From Oceanobacillus iheyensis HTE831 (GTDB lineage: Bacteria; Bacillota; Bacilli; Bacillales; Amphibacillaceae), in assembly GCF_000011245.1 (NCBI RefSeq), contig NC_004193.1, positions 3,326,501 to 3,390,500 on the forward strand: a stretch of 64,000 bases of DNA, given 5' to 3'. Made by a program: the position numbers and the translations under genes. Positions within the stretch are counted from its first letter, which is position 1; each line of letters begins with the position of its first letter. Below the pieces are notes generated by a model. It had not been told where the DNA came from, did not search any database, and worked only from the letters and a program-made list of their open reading frames with translations. Of this stretch, positions 26,063 to 35,578 are shown one piece after another.

Positions 26063-27660
26063 TGTATATCTCTCCTTATCTGATAAGGAACTTCGACTTC
26101 AAAAATAGTTCCAGCTTCAAGTGTTTCAAAACGCAAGGATCCACCCAACGTCTCTACACTCTGTCTTACTAAATATAAACCATAGCCCCGGTTATTTCCT
26201 TTGGTGGAGTAGCCTTTTTGAAACATCTGTTGCTGTATATGTTCATCTATGCCAATACCATAATCTTGAATCCCTATATAGAGCCAATCATTCTTATAGC
26301 TTACATACATATCGATTGTACGGTTTTCTTTCGATTTTATTGCATCAATTGCATTATCTGTGAGATTTCCAATAATGGTAATTAATTTATGGACAACTTG
26401 ATTATCGGCAGATGCAGGTATTTCTTCTGCGACATCAATTTGCAGATTAACATCTCTTTCTCTCGCATCGCTTAATTTACCTAGGAGAAACCCTGCCAAT
26501 ATCGAGTCTTTTACATTTTTGACAACATGATTTAGCTCATCATTACGCTGATTAACAATTTGTTTAATATAATCGTCTAATTCATCGTAACTTTTTGTCG
26601 TTACCATGCCATTAATCACATGCAATTTGTTCATAAATTCATGAGACTGTGCACGTAATGCCTCGGCATACAGCTTTACCCCTGATAATTGTTTGGCTAA
26701 TTGTTTTAGTTCTGTTAAATCTCTAAAAGTGGAAATAGCACCTACCACTTCATCATTTACTATAATAGGCATTCGATTTGCCAAAATAGTCACGCCGTTT
26801 ATTTTCTGTTCAACATCCATCTCGGGCTGTTTGCTTTTTAAAATATCCTCTAAATGCGAGTGAGGAAGAACCTCTTCTACGTTTTTACCAACAGGGGATT
26901 CGGTAATTCCTGCTTTTTCAAAAACTTTCATTGCGGCTTTATTTACAATCGTTATTTTATGGTCCTTATCGATGGTTATGATGCCTTCTCTTGCTGACTC
27001 TAACGTAGCGCTTCTTTCTTTTAGCAATTTAGCAATTTGAAACGGCTCTAAACCAAATAAAATCCGCTTAATATAACGGGCAATAAACCATGCTCCTAAG
27101 ATGCCAATAATTAAACCAACAATCGAGCTAATTAGATTGCTGATATGATTGTTATTGATGACATCATCAATTTCTTGTAGGGATATCCCCACCGACACTG
27201 CACCAATTTGTTCGCCCTCTTCATTAAATATTGGGGAGAAAGCGCGCAATGAGTCACCAAGCGTCCCCTCAGATATGGAAATATGCTCGATACCTTGTTC
27301 TAATACGGTATCTTCATCCCCTCCTACAAAAGGCTTTCCAATTAACTCCGGGTTCGGATGTGACTTACGTATACCATCCATATCCATAACTACAATAAAT
27401 GTTAAATCCGTATAGCGACTTATTTCATTCGTATATTCTTGTATATATTTCTCTTCATCTTTATTTTGTAGCCCATTAATTACCCATTCGGACTTGGCCA
27501 TTGTTCGAGAAATAATTACTGCCTTTTCCTCAATATTTTCTTTTAGCCGTTCACCGGTTGCATAATTTATTAATAAATCATTGGTAATAAGAACAATAAT
27601 AACTACTAAACAAACAAGCGTTGTTATCAATATGCTTAGACGTGTTTTTTTCTTACCCAT
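26059..27660 (-). CDS. malK: CitA/DcuS/MalK-type sensor histidine kinase
   Basis: The ATG at 27660 is chosen for its GGAGGAAATATCG site, giving 533 aa. Domains in order are: helix (about 5-27), extracellular PAS-like sensor (about 30-165, with GEQIGAVSVGISLQEI), second helix (about 175-195), cytoplasmic PAS (about 215-310), SPOB-type dimerisation helix with the phospho-acceptor His in RAQSHEFMNKLHVI, and an HATPase domain with DNAIDAI and GYGLYLVRQ. The family senses external di- or tricarboxylates. It is transcribed with the response regulator and should respond to malate. Confidence 0.87.
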   Translation of the reverse strand: MGKKKTRLSILITTLVCLVVIIVLITNDLLINYATGERLKENIEEKAVIISRTMAKSEWVINGLQNKDEEKYIQEYTNEISRYTDLTFIVVMDMDGIRKSHPNPELIGKPFVGGDEDTVLEQGIEHISISEGTLGDSLRAFSPIFNEEGEQIGAVSVGISLQEIDDVINNNHISNLISSIVGLIIGILGAWFIARYIKRILFGLEPFQIAKLLKERSATLESAREGIITIDKDHKITIVNKAAMKVFEKAGITESPVGKNVEEVLPHSHLEDILKSKQPEMDVEQKINGVTILANRMPIIVNDEVVGAISTFRDLTELKQLAKQLSGVKLYAEALRAQSHEFMNKLHVINGMVTTKSYDELDDYIKQIVNQRNDELNHVVKNVKDSILAGFLLGKLSDARERDVNLQIDVAEEIPASADNQVVHKLITIIGNLTDNAIDAIKSKENRTIDMYVSYKNDWLYIGIQDYGIGIDEHIQQQMFQKGYSTKGNNRGYGLYLVRQSVETLGGSLRFETLEAGTIFEVEVPYQIRRDIQ

Positions 27661-27902
27661 CGATATTTCCTCCAAGATTATTGTCACTTTATCCTACCAC
27701 AGAAAATTAATTTAGCGAGACATGTTAGCAAATTAGCGTCGGTTCCTTCCACTGATTGTATCCCGAATGGTACTACTCGGTAAAAAATGAAATCCTAGTC
27801 TCGAGGCAACCTGTAGTAGAAGGCATGGAAAGTTGGTGGTGAAGAAGCATGGGGATGGCAAAAGAATTGGAGTAGAACAAATGGTAGGATGGTGGTGTGG
27901 CG

Positions 27903-27980
27903 ACAGGAGGGGGCTGGAGGGGCTGGAGGGACTGACGCTCCCGATTGCTCTAGCGTAATCGGAGATATCCCCCAGCCTGC
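27903..27980. other. G-rich structured segment, unassigned
   Basis: Within the 530-bp gap between the malK start and the VOC gene, three G-runs (27909-27913, 27919-27922, 27928-27930) on the plus strand are followed by a hairpin. Its outer arms are GGCTGGAGGGA (27921-27931) and TCCCCCAGCC (27968-27977), and its inner arms CCGATT and AATCGG (27941-27946 and 27957-27962). Base composition differs sharply from the AT-rich surroundings. No ribosome binding site or credible coding frame was found. It may be a structured RNA or remnant of an intergenic repeat. Confidence 0.4.
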
Positions 27981-28018
27981 CACATAGGAGTAATTTTGGT
28001 TGAGTTGATTGGGAACAG

Positions 28019-28173
28019 CTCTATTAACCACTTTTCAGCTTTCTTACGTTTTTTTGGGGTTAGAGAACCACTCTATTGACCGCTTTTCTAGCTTTCTTCC
28101 GTTTTTTTGGGTTAGAGAACCGCTCTATCAACCACTTTTTCAGCTTTCTTACGTTTTTTTGGGTTAGAGAACC
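28019..28173. repeat. Tandem repeat array A, three units of about 52 bp
   Basis: Units begin with CTCTAT at 28019, 28071 and 28123, and a partial fourth begins at 28173. Each contains ACC-CTTTT, AGCTTTCTT, CGTTTTTTTGGG and TTAGAGAACC blocks in the same order. The spacing of 52, 52 and 50 bp is not a multiple of three, so the array is not coding. The unit layout matches array B at 56.8 kb. Confidence 0.75.
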
Positions 28174-28193
28174 TCCCTACATTCAAGAGAAAT

Positions 28194-28997
28194 TTACTCA
28201 AATCGATATAATGCACCTGAAAAATCAATGGTCTTTCTTTCACCGCTACTGAACTGTACCATAAACGGTTTTTCGCCTTTTGATTGTAGAAAAGAGGCTG
28301 CTTTTCCATTATCCGTCGGTTCATAAAAGATAAGATTACCACCCGCAATACGTATAGGATATCCTTTGGCTTGTAACTCACTATCTATAAAAGGGGTACC
28401 CAATTCTACATCGAGCAGTTCACTCCAAGATGCAGCTGTTTCTGCTCCATTGTTCACGGCAAATCCGATGCTCTCCAAAGCTATATCTCCTATTGGATGA
28501 TCTGCAATAGCGTTGCTTTTTTCCAAGTCTTTTTTTCTCCATTCATCTGATTCGTCCCATTCAATGAAAAATGGCAATTCAGGAGAGATCCCTTCGCGTC
28601 CTATAAATAATAATTTCCATTTGATTATACTTCCGTCTGGTCGAGTGCGGCTGAAGTCCGTGGGGCCATTCACCTCAAAACCAAGAGAAGCAAAACGTTG
28701 GGCGTCCGCTTGTAAATCCGTTGAACGTAATGCTACTCGTACAGCTCCATCTTCTTTTGCATCTAGAATACTTTTAATAAGTCCATGATCGACCTTAGCG
28801 GCTTCATTTGCAAGTTGTTCACTAAACACACCAATAAATTCAATATAGCTTAGTCCAAAATAACTTAACGCATTGTAAGTCCCTAAATTCACATGCTTCC
28901 CTCCTTGAACCGCATGAATTCCGAGTTCCTCACAACGTTCCATTGCTTTTTGTGGATCATTTACTACATGTACAAAATGATCAAATAAAAAAGACAT
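28194..28997 (-). CDS. VOC-superfamily protein (Glyoxalase_3-like)
   Basis: The ATG at 28997 with GGGGAGG 7 bases upstream gives 267 aa beginning MSFLFDHFVH. The N-terminal half shows the vicinal-oxygen-chelate pattern (FDHFVHVVNDPQKAM, then GTYNALSYFGLSYIEFIGV with a metal-type Glu), and the C-terminal half repeats a diverged version. Relatives are annotated as glyoxalase-like domain proteins of unknown substrate. It lies between repeat array A and the Z1 gene with no clear operon partner. Metal dependence and reaction are not known. Confidence 0.75.
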   Translation of the reverse strand: MSFLFDHFVHVVNDPQKAMERCEELGIHAVQGGKHVNLGTYNALSYFGLSYIEFIGVFSEQLANEAAKVDHGLIKSILDAKEDGAVRVALRSTDLQADAQRFASLGFEVNGPTDFSRTRPDGSIIKWKLLFIGREGISPELPFFIEWDESDEWRKKDLEKSNAIADHPIGDIALESIGFAVNNGAETAASWSELLDVELGTPFIDSELQAKGYPIRIAGGNLIFYEPTDNGKAASFLQSKGEKPFMVQFSSGERKTIDFSGALYRFE

Positions 28998-29115
28998 GGA
29001 TGGCCTCCCCAAATGAATAATATTATTCTACTTTTACCATTTGTTATAGCCTTTGTAAAGTTGGTTGTTAGCTACTTATTAAAATAGGAAAATACAGCAG
29101 TCCTCGAAACTCGAC

Positions 29116-31305
29116 TCAATCTTGTTCATGTAATGATTCACTCGTAAACACTACTGTTTTTGTATTTTTTGGCGCAACCAACACTGGCCACCAAAACGGC
29201 GTTCCCCGCCAACCTTTTTCTTCCTCTCCATTTTGACGTAATAAGAGTAAGGCAGGAATGTCTGTAGCTACTTGTTTTGCTATTCTTAACTCTCCCTTTT
29301 CTCCAGCGGGAGTATCTGGAGCATCCTCATAACGATTCGAACCAGGTCGAATCCTGCTCATATTTCTGCCTCGCTTCACAATACACCATACATGCCCTTG
29401 ATAAGTGGAATCGGTGTGCTGAGACAAATATTCCATACTTGCTAGGAAAGCTTTTACATCCCAAGACGAATCTGTATTGTCATCAAATGTTTTGGCGATG
29501 GTTCGTATAATTTTCTTCGCGTTATCAAGTCGTATTAAGAAAGCAACGCCGTCAGCCTTTCCACTTGCCCCAATCGCACGATCTAGCTTATCAATGGTTT
29601 GGCTGATGTACGTTTTATATCTAGTTTGAAACCCAACGGGAAGCATTCGTTTATATGAGCGTAATGTTGTTGTTTTTGATAGTAATAATTTATTAGGGCT
29701 GCAGGGAATAATTTCATTTTGCTGGTCTTGTTGAATAAAGACAACCCCTTGATCTTGTCCACCTTGTTCAAAAGCCTTTCGCAACCCTGTATCAAATTCA
29801 TATATTTTCCTCATGACATGATAAATTTCTTTCGTTGTATAAAATCTTGTTACGGCTAAGTCTTCCTTAGGACGAAATCCATACATACGTGAATGCTGAA
29901 GGACCGTATCTTGCTGAAAGCGACGAGGATTTCTTCCATAATAAAAGCCGATTAAGTTTGCAATCGTTATCCCTCTATCTAATATTTGTCCGCCAATAAA
30001 TATATTTAGTGGAGCTCTTAGTTTCAATTGACCAGTGTTATCTAGAAGCTGGTTTATATCCGTTTCTGAATTTACCTTTGATATCAAAAGATGATCTTTT
30101 TGCAGCGCCCATAATGATTCAAATTGCACTTCGGCGAAAGAAGGAATGTCACCTCCTAGCATCATTAAGGACTTTTTCATGTTTTCGAATGAAGCTCTTA
30201 TCAGATTCAAGAGTAATTTTGGTTGATCATCTGCAGCTTGTTGTAGCTGACGTTTTATTTCTAAGATAATGGTTTCTTGCCACTCATGGGATAACTTAGC
30301 CTGCTCCGTATGGATAATAAAACTATACTTATTCATTCGTCTTCCTTGCTGCTTTTGCTGAATCCTTCGCATGACTCCTCCGACAACGAAATGAATAATT
30401 GAATTTCTAAGAGAAGAAATCTTGTTACTATGTAACGCCTCCTCTAATTTAAACCTTCTTCGGTCCTGCTTTTTTAATGCCATTAATTCGTCTTCGTTAA
30501 TCGGTTCATATATATGAGAAGAAATAGAATCTCCTGCTTCACTTTCCTCAAAATAATATTTTCCACCTATATATTCATTCGGAACAGGCACAAGTTCTGT
30601 AAATGCAGGTTTCACCGGCTGAAAAACCTTCGAGGATCCGTCTACTTTTAACGTATCCGGTTGTAGATAAAGTGAGTATGGTGTTGCGGTTACTTGCAAG
30701 AAGCTAACATCTGCTAAATTTCTGCGAAGCCTATCAATTTGTCCGGCGATTACGTTGATTTCTGTAACCTCTCGCTTTGTTTTAGAAAATCCAATGCTTG
30801 CAAAGTCGGCCTCATCATCAATTACTAATGTTTTTTTAGTTGCTAAGGCAGGATAGCTTACCGACAAAACTTCTTCTAAACGCTTCAAGTTATTGGTTTC
30901 TTTCTTCACGACGATCATTTGTTTTTGCTGTAATTCATATTCAATTAAATTGTTTGGCATCGACATAATATCATGAATTTGCAAGACATCTTCATCTTCG
31001 ATACCTTCAAACTCCTGATATAACCGTTGTAATGTTTGCCTTGCTAAAGCTCTGGTACCTTTTGTTAATACAATGATTACATCATAGCCATTATCCATCG
31101 CAAGGCCTGACAAACCAATAAATGTTCGCGTCTTCCCACTTTGAATTTTCCCAAGCAACATCCCTGGTCGGTTCATTGTAGTGCCATAATGTAATAGATG
31201 TTCTAACGATTTTTCTATACATTGCATGATTTCATTAGAATACGTATTTCGCTCTTTTAAATATGTATAAAACATTCCTGTTGTAAGTGCTTTTACTTGT
31301 TGCAT
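29116..31305 (-). CDS. Z1-domain P-loop ATPase, stand-alone
   Basis: The ATG at 31305 with GCGGAGG five bases upstream is preferred over the GTG at 31332, giving 729 aa. An N-terminal helicase-like module carries Walker A GKIQSGKT (about 52-59), Walker B LVIDDEAD (about 160-167) and a VTATPYSLY motif III. The central Z1 domain has FIGGQILDRGITIANL and TVLQHSRMYGFRP. Z1 proteins are superfamily-2-like ATPases usually found with restriction or other defence nucleases. Here no methylase, nuclease or phospholipase-D gene lies beside it, so its role is open. Confidence 0.82.
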   Translation of the reverse strand: MQQVKALTTGMFYTYLKERNTYSNEIMQCIEKSLEHLLHYGTTMNRPGMLLGKIQSGKTRTFIGLSGLAMDNGYDVIIVLTKGTRALARQTLQRLYQEFEGIEDEDVLQIHDIMSMPNNLIEYELQQKQMIVVKKETNNLKRLEEVLSVSYPALATKKTLVIDDEADFASIGFSKTKREVTEINVIAGQIDRLRRNLADVSFLQVTATPYSLYLQPDTLKVDGSSKVFQPVKPAFTELVPVPNEYIGGKYYFEESEAGDSISSHIYEPINEDELMALKKQDRRRFKLEEALHSNKISSLRNSIIHFVVGGVMRRIQQKQQGRRMNKYSFIIHTEQAKLSHEWQETIILEIKRQLQQAADDQPKLLLNLIRASFENMKKSLMMLGGDIPSFAEVQFESLWALQKDHLLISKVNSETDINQLLDNTGQLKLRAPLNIFIGGQILDRGITIANLIGFYYGRNPRRFQQDTVLQHSRMYGFRPKEDLAVTRFYTTKEIYHVMRKIYEFDTGLRKAFEQGGQDQGVVFIQQDQQNEIIPCSPNKLLLSKTTTLRSYKRMLPVGFQTRYKTYISQTIDKLDRAIGASGKADGVAFLIRLDNAKKIIRTIAKTFDDNTDSSWDVKAFLASMEYLSQHTDSTYQGHVWCIVKRGRNMSRIRPGSNRYEDAPDTPAGEKGELRIAKQVATDIPALLLLRQNGEEEKGWRGTPFWWPVLVAPKNTKTVVFTSESLHEQD

Positions 31306-31392
31306 AAATTCCTCCGCTGTTTCTATAGTCACCGTGATAAAGTATAGTTTTACTTATTATAAAAAACAACTATAGAAATTTTAGTCAATAAC

Positions 31393-31631
31393 AAAAGCGC
31401 AAGCGCCCGTTTATCACCGTATGTCCTGCGCCCCTGGTTTTCAAGGGGTGGTTCGACTGGTCGAACTTCTTTATTTCTTTGAGATAAAGGAAACACGATA
31501 AGCGTATGCGAATCGATGTTTTCTTTATCGTAAGGAGGTTTCCGGAAGGACAATAGGTGATGGGCGCTGGAGCTGGACGTGGCTAAATAACTTAGTTGTT
31601 TAGCCACAGCCCAAAACTTTATAATTTCCTA
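31393..31631. repeat. Dispersed structured repeat, copy 2 (full length)
   Basis: This copy shares about 100 near-identical bases with 2915-3015 and extends about 90 bp further. It opens with AAGCGCCCG and ATCACC and closes with GGTGATGGGCGCTGG near 31556-31570, so the ends can pair. Internal hairpins are CCCCT/AGGGG, GTTCGAC/GTCGAAC, CTTTAT/ATAAAG and GTGGCTAAA/TTTAGCCAC (31579-31607). No coding potential is apparent. Confidence 0.75.
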
Positions 31632-31641
31632 TACAATAACA

Positions 31642-31678
31642 AAAGCTTGCAAAGGATCGATCATCCTCTACAAGCTTT
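31642..31678 (-). terminator. Terminator after the YkvI-like gene
   Basis: AAAGCTTG and CAAGCTTT close a hairpin whose loop contains AGGAT/ATCCT. On the minus strand TTTTGTTATTG follows. Confidence 0.6.
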
Positions 31679-31694
31679 AGTATCTATTTTCTAT

Positions 31695-32765
31695 TTAAGA
31701 AGAACGCTGCTGTAACTCTTTCATCTTCTTCACTTTAAATGGTGCATACAGGAGAACCCCAATTAAAACAAGTCCTAAATAACCAATTAATGGATAGAAG
31801 AAGGCAACAAGCTCTGTAAATCCTACAAAACTACATGCGAATCCAACTAATAGGACAATGGTATAAAAGTTCTTAAATTTCTTTGTACCAACCTCAGCAA
31901 ATCGAGCACCGAAGGAGTAGAACATACTTAATCCCGTATTAAATATCATAGCGAAAATTACAATTGCCATAATCACTCCAAGTACCGGCGAGATATCGTT
32001 TACGATACCAAGCATTGGCATGTCCATATTTCCTACATCTTCTATTTTAGAGAAAATGGCTAAATGACTAAATACGATTAGAAAACCTAATCCAAGTCCA
32101 CCTACTAAACCGCCAAGAGCTGCAGTTCTCGAGTCTTTTTCCGCACCACCCATTACAATTGCCATTGATGCCCCAACAGCAGTATTAAAGGAAGCATAAT
32201 TAATCCCAGCAATAAACCAATTTGGTAATGATGATGTGTGTTGCTGTGCAACGTTGTTTAAAGCAGATATCGATCCATCGAATGTAAAGAAACTATAAAT
32301 AGATATCAGTATAACAAATAATATTAAGAACGGTGTAATACCACCGATAATAGATACTACTCTATCGACTTTGACCATACCACATATAATAATTAAAGCT
32401 GTCATTAAAATAGTCCCTACAACCGCAGGTATCCCAAACTGCTGATTCAGGTTTGATCCTGCACCTGCGAGCATAACTACTCCTACACCAAAGAGTGTAA
32501 AGATAAGAATATAGTCGATAGCTCGACCAATCCATTTGCCACTTATTCGATATATCACATCTTTATGTGAATTTGTTTTCATCACACTTCCTAACCACAC
32601 TAGTGCAAACCCAATATACGCAAATAAAGCGGTTGCAATTACGGCCCCAATAGTTCCCAAGAGACCAAAACTAGTAAAGTACTGTAACACTTCTTGGCCT
32701 GAAGCAAATCCTGCACCTACGATTACGCCTATGAAAGCGCTTCCAATCAATAGAATTCTTTTCAT
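31695..32765 (-). CDS. YkvI-family membrane transporter
   Basis: The ATG at 32765 with GGGAGGATATAC upstream gives 356 aa starting MKRILLIGSAF. About ten hydrophobic helices are present, and the first carries the GVIVGAGFASGQEVLQYF motif characteristic of the YkvI group, a distant branch of the APC fold. It is transcribed divergently from the PucR-type regulator that precedes ald and alr. An alanine or related amino-acid transporter is therefore likely, though no substrate is established for the family. The intergenic region of about 125 bp would hold both promoters. Confidence 0.8.
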   Translation of the reverse strand: MKRILLIGSAFIGVIVGAGFASGQEVLQYFTSFGLLGTIGAVIATALFAYIGFALVWLGSVMKTNSHKDVIYRISGKWIGRAIDYILIFTLFGVGVVMLAGAGSNLNQQFGIPAVVGTILMTALIIICGMVKVDRVVSIIGGITPFLILFVILISIYSFFTFDGSISALNNVAQQHTSSLPNWFIAGINYASFNTAVGASMAIVMGGAEKDSRTAALGGLVGGLGLGFLIVFSHLAIFSKIEDVGNMDMPMLGIVNDISPVLGVIMAIVIFAMIFNTGLSMFYSFGARFAEVGTKKFKNFYTIVLLVGFACSFVGFTELVAFFYPLIGYLGLVLIGVLLYAPFKVKKMKELQQRSS

Positions 32766-32891
32766 GATGTATATCCTCCCAACTTGTGTCATTATATACT
32801 ATATCATCTTAAATATGAAATATATTTGTGTATATACTAAAATAGACAGATACATATTTGTTTATTTCTTTAAAAATAATGGAGGAAAAAA

Positions 32892-34139
32892 ATGGATTTA
32901 AATATAGATACACTTCACAAACGATTGAATGACATTGTCACTTCACCAAATCAGTTAGCTGATAGCATTGCTGATCTATTCGAGTGTCCGATTACAATAG
33001 AAGATTCTAATCACCATGTGATTTCATATAGCCAGCATAAGGATGACATCGACCAGGTACGTATCTCTACTATTATTAATAGAAAAGTGCCAGATAAAGT
33101 TATTAATGCTTTCTGGAAGAAAGGGTATATGCCAAAATTAATTGATAGTGACGATCCCGTCGTGATTCCAGAAATACAAGAAGTAGGACTTGGCAACAGA
33201 ATCGCTATCTCTGTTAGAAAACAAAATGAAATATTAGGATTCATCTGGGCACACACCTCTGATAAAACCTTCACAGAAGAAGAAGTATTCCTTTTTAAAG
33301 AAGCTGCCACCTATGTAAAAAAGTATTTCTTGAAAAATCGGCAGCATAATCGAAAATCCGAAGAAGGTTATCGTGATTTCTTCTGGCAACTTTTGCGCGG
33401 AGATTTACACAACACGGATGATATAAATCGCCAAGCAAAACAATATAACATCCAATTAAATGGAGATAAAACGATTGTTGTTATTCGTTTTTCAGATGAA
33501 GTGAATGAACAAATGGAAAAACATGCGTATTATTTATCCGAGTCTCAAGTGAAAGTAAATGTTATTACGCGCCTATTTGACGATAATGATTTTATTATGT
33601 TAGTAGGATTACCGAAAGAATCTAATTCAAAACAACTACTGTATGATTTTATTCAACAACTTATCCAGCGTATTGGAGAACAATTAAATCTAAACACTGT
33701 ATTAGGGGCTGGCGGGTTACGTTACGAACAACCACAATTAATAGAACAGTCCTTTCACCAAGCGAAAAATGTGTTAAAACTCCAAGAACAAATACCGGAA
33801 AGATTAAATGATATCCTATTATATGAAGATTTAGGAGTATTGCAATTTATCGATACGCTTGCAGAAACGCGAAAAGATGAGCATTATTACAATCCTTATA
33901 TGGAAAGACTGCGTTCTTATGATAAACGACATCAAACTTCTTTATTAGAAACATTAGATATTTATTTGCAATGCGATAGTAATGTATACCGTGCTGCAAA
34001 AGAGCTATTTGTTCATCCCAATACGATGAATTATCGGTTGAAACGGATTAAAGAAGTAAGTGGAATTGATTTAAAAAACGCGAACCAAAAAACAAATATT
34101 TATCTTGATTTGCTTATCGATAGCATTCATAAAACATGA
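32892..34139 (+). CDS. adeR: PucR-family regulator, probable AdeR activator of ald
   Basis: The 415-aa protein has an N-terminal sensor region, a GGDEF-derived central domain, and a C-terminal PucR HTH (ETLDIYLQCDSNVYRAAKEL, then VHPNTMNYRLKRI). In Bacillus subtilis AdeR is a PucR protein that activates alanine dehydrogenase in response to alanine and is encoded beside ald. The gene here is directly upstream of ald in the same orientation, separated by a good terminator, so ald has its own promoter. RBS GGAGG precedes the ATG. Confidence 0.87.
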   Translation: MDLNIDTLHKRLNDIVTSPNQLADSIADLFECPITIEDSNHHVISYSQHKDDIDQVRISTIINRKVPDKVINAFWKKGYMPKLIDSDDPVVIPEIQEVGLGNRIAISVRKQNEILGFIWAHTSDKTFTEEEVFLFKEAATYVKKYFLKNRQHNRKSEEGYRDFFWQLLRGDLHNTDDINRQAKQYNIQLNGDKTIVVIRFSDEVNEQMEKHAYYLSESQVKVNVITRLFDDNDFIMLVGLPKESNSKQLLYDFIQQLIQRIGEQLNLNTVLGAGGLRYEQPQLIEQSFHQAKNVLKLQEQIPERLNDILLYEDLGVLQFIDTLAETRKDEHYYNPYMERLRSYDKRHQTSLLETLDIYLQCDSNVYRAAKELFVHPNTMNYRLKRIKEVSGIDLKNANQKTNIYLDLLIDSIHKT

Positions 34140-34170
34140 TTTGTGCAAATACACAAATCATGTTTTTTTC
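34133..34170 (+). terminator. Terminator of adeR
   Basis: A perfect 13-bp stem AACATGATTTGTG/CACAAATCATGTT has a 6-base loop, followed by a run of T residues; it overlaps the adeR stop codon. Confidence 0.85.
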
Positions 34171-34249
34171 TTTTATATTTTTTAATGATGAAACCGCTTC
34201 AAGAAAGCTGTACGATAAGGTTAGAAATTGATAAAGGGGTTGTTTATAG

Positions 34250-35380
34250 ATGATTATTGGTGTTCCTAAGGAAATTAAAAACAATGAGAATCGTGTTGCA
34301 ATGACACCTGCTGGGGTCGTTCATTTAATAAATGCTGGTCATACTGTACAAATTGAGAAAGGTGCAGGACTAGGAAGTAATTTTGCAGATGCAGAATACA
34401 AAGAAGCTGGTGCTGAACTTATCGATAGCGCTGCTAGTGTTTGGGAAAATGCAGATATGATTATGAAGGTTAAAGAACCACTTTCTTCTGAATATAAATA
34501 CTTCCGTAAAGGTCTTATTTTATTCACTTACCTTCACCTTGCTGCTGCTCCAGAATTAACAAAAGCACTAGTTGACAGTGAAGTAACTGCAATTGCTTAT
34601 GAAACAATTACAGTAAACGGTACATTGCCACTATTAACTCCAATGAGTGAAGTAGCAGGACGTATGGCTACACAAATCGGTGCACAGTATCTAGAGAAAT
34701 CAGAAGGCGGAAAAGGTATCCTTCTTGGAGGAATTCCAGGAGTTAGCCGCGGTAAAGTAACTGTAATCGGTGGTGGAGTTGTTGGTACGCACGCTGCTAA
34801 AATCGCTCTAGGTCTTGGGGCAGAAGTAACGATTATTGACTTAAACCCTGTACGCCTTCGTCAATTAGACGATATCTTTGGTTCAAGCATTCAAACATTA
34901 ATGTCTAACCCGTACAACATTGCAGAAGCTGTAAAAGATTCTGATCTAGTTATCGGTTCTGTATTAATCCCAGGACGTAAAGCTCCTAAATTAGTTACAG
35001 ACGAAATGATTCAATCGATGCAACCAGGATCTGTTCTTGTGGACGTTGCAATTGACCAAGGTGGTAACTTCGAAACAGTAGATCACCCAACTACACATGA
35101 TGAGCCAATCTATGTAAAACATGATGTACTTCATTATGCAGTTGCAAACATCCCTGGTGCGGTACCACGTACAGCTACTGTTGGATTAACTAACGTAACA
35201 GTGCCATATGCGGTACAAATCGCTTCTAAAGGTGCAGTAAAAGCAATTCAAGACAACCCAGCAATTCTTACTGGTGTAAACGTTATGAATGGTAAAGTAA
35301 CTTACGAAGCAGTTGCTGCTGACCTTGGATACGACTTTGTTTCACCTGAAGATGCAATCAAAGACGCAGAATTAGTTTAA
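34250..35380 (+). CDS. ald: Alanine dehydrogenase
   Basis: The 376-aa protein is full length for Ald. It starts [20 protein letters not shown], carries the substrate-binding KEPLSSEY loop and the catalytic His in [11 protein letters not shown]. The NAD-binding fold follows at [15 protein letters not shown] (residues about 168-182), then DVAIDQGG. It interconverts L-alanine and pyruvate plus ammonia with NAD. AdeR lies upstream and alanine racemase downstream, forming an alanine-use locus. In spore formers this enzyme also feeds sporulation and germination metabolism. Codon use is strongly biased (GCA, GTA, CGT), consistent with high expression. Confidence 0.96.
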
Positions 35381-35466
35381 TTTTAATTGTTAAAATAAAG
35401 GTTGAAAATGAAAAAGCTAGCCTACCCAATATTTCATCTTTACCTTACTTTTAACGAATCCATTTC

Positions 35467-35502
35467 AAGTACCCTTCCTGCTATAAGCTTAGAAGGGTAC
35501 TT
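35467..35502 (+). terminator. Terminator of ald
   Basis: AAGTACCCTTC/GAAGGGTACTT forms an 11-bp stem with a 14-base loop and is followed by TTATTC. Confidence 0.75.
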
Positions 35503-35578
35503 TTATTCTAAGTGAAGAAATTATAGTGTAATTACCTTCAACTAACTATATTACCCAGTCATCTAGGGAGGAATCACA

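Noticed and set aside
27795..28031. 78-codon minus-strand frame in the G-rich segment
   Set aside because: It overlaps the hairpin and repeat region, is Pro/Ala/Ser-rich from low-complexity DNA and lacks a ribosome binding site.
29116..31305. Defence island around the Z1 gene
   Set aside because: Neighbouring genes are a VOC protein and an amino-acid-type transporter; no other defence gene is visible.
31650..31665. GATCGATC inside the YkvI-gene terminator as a fifth regulon site
   Set aside because: Flanks do not match TTAGATCGATCTAA and the sequence is part of a terminator loop.
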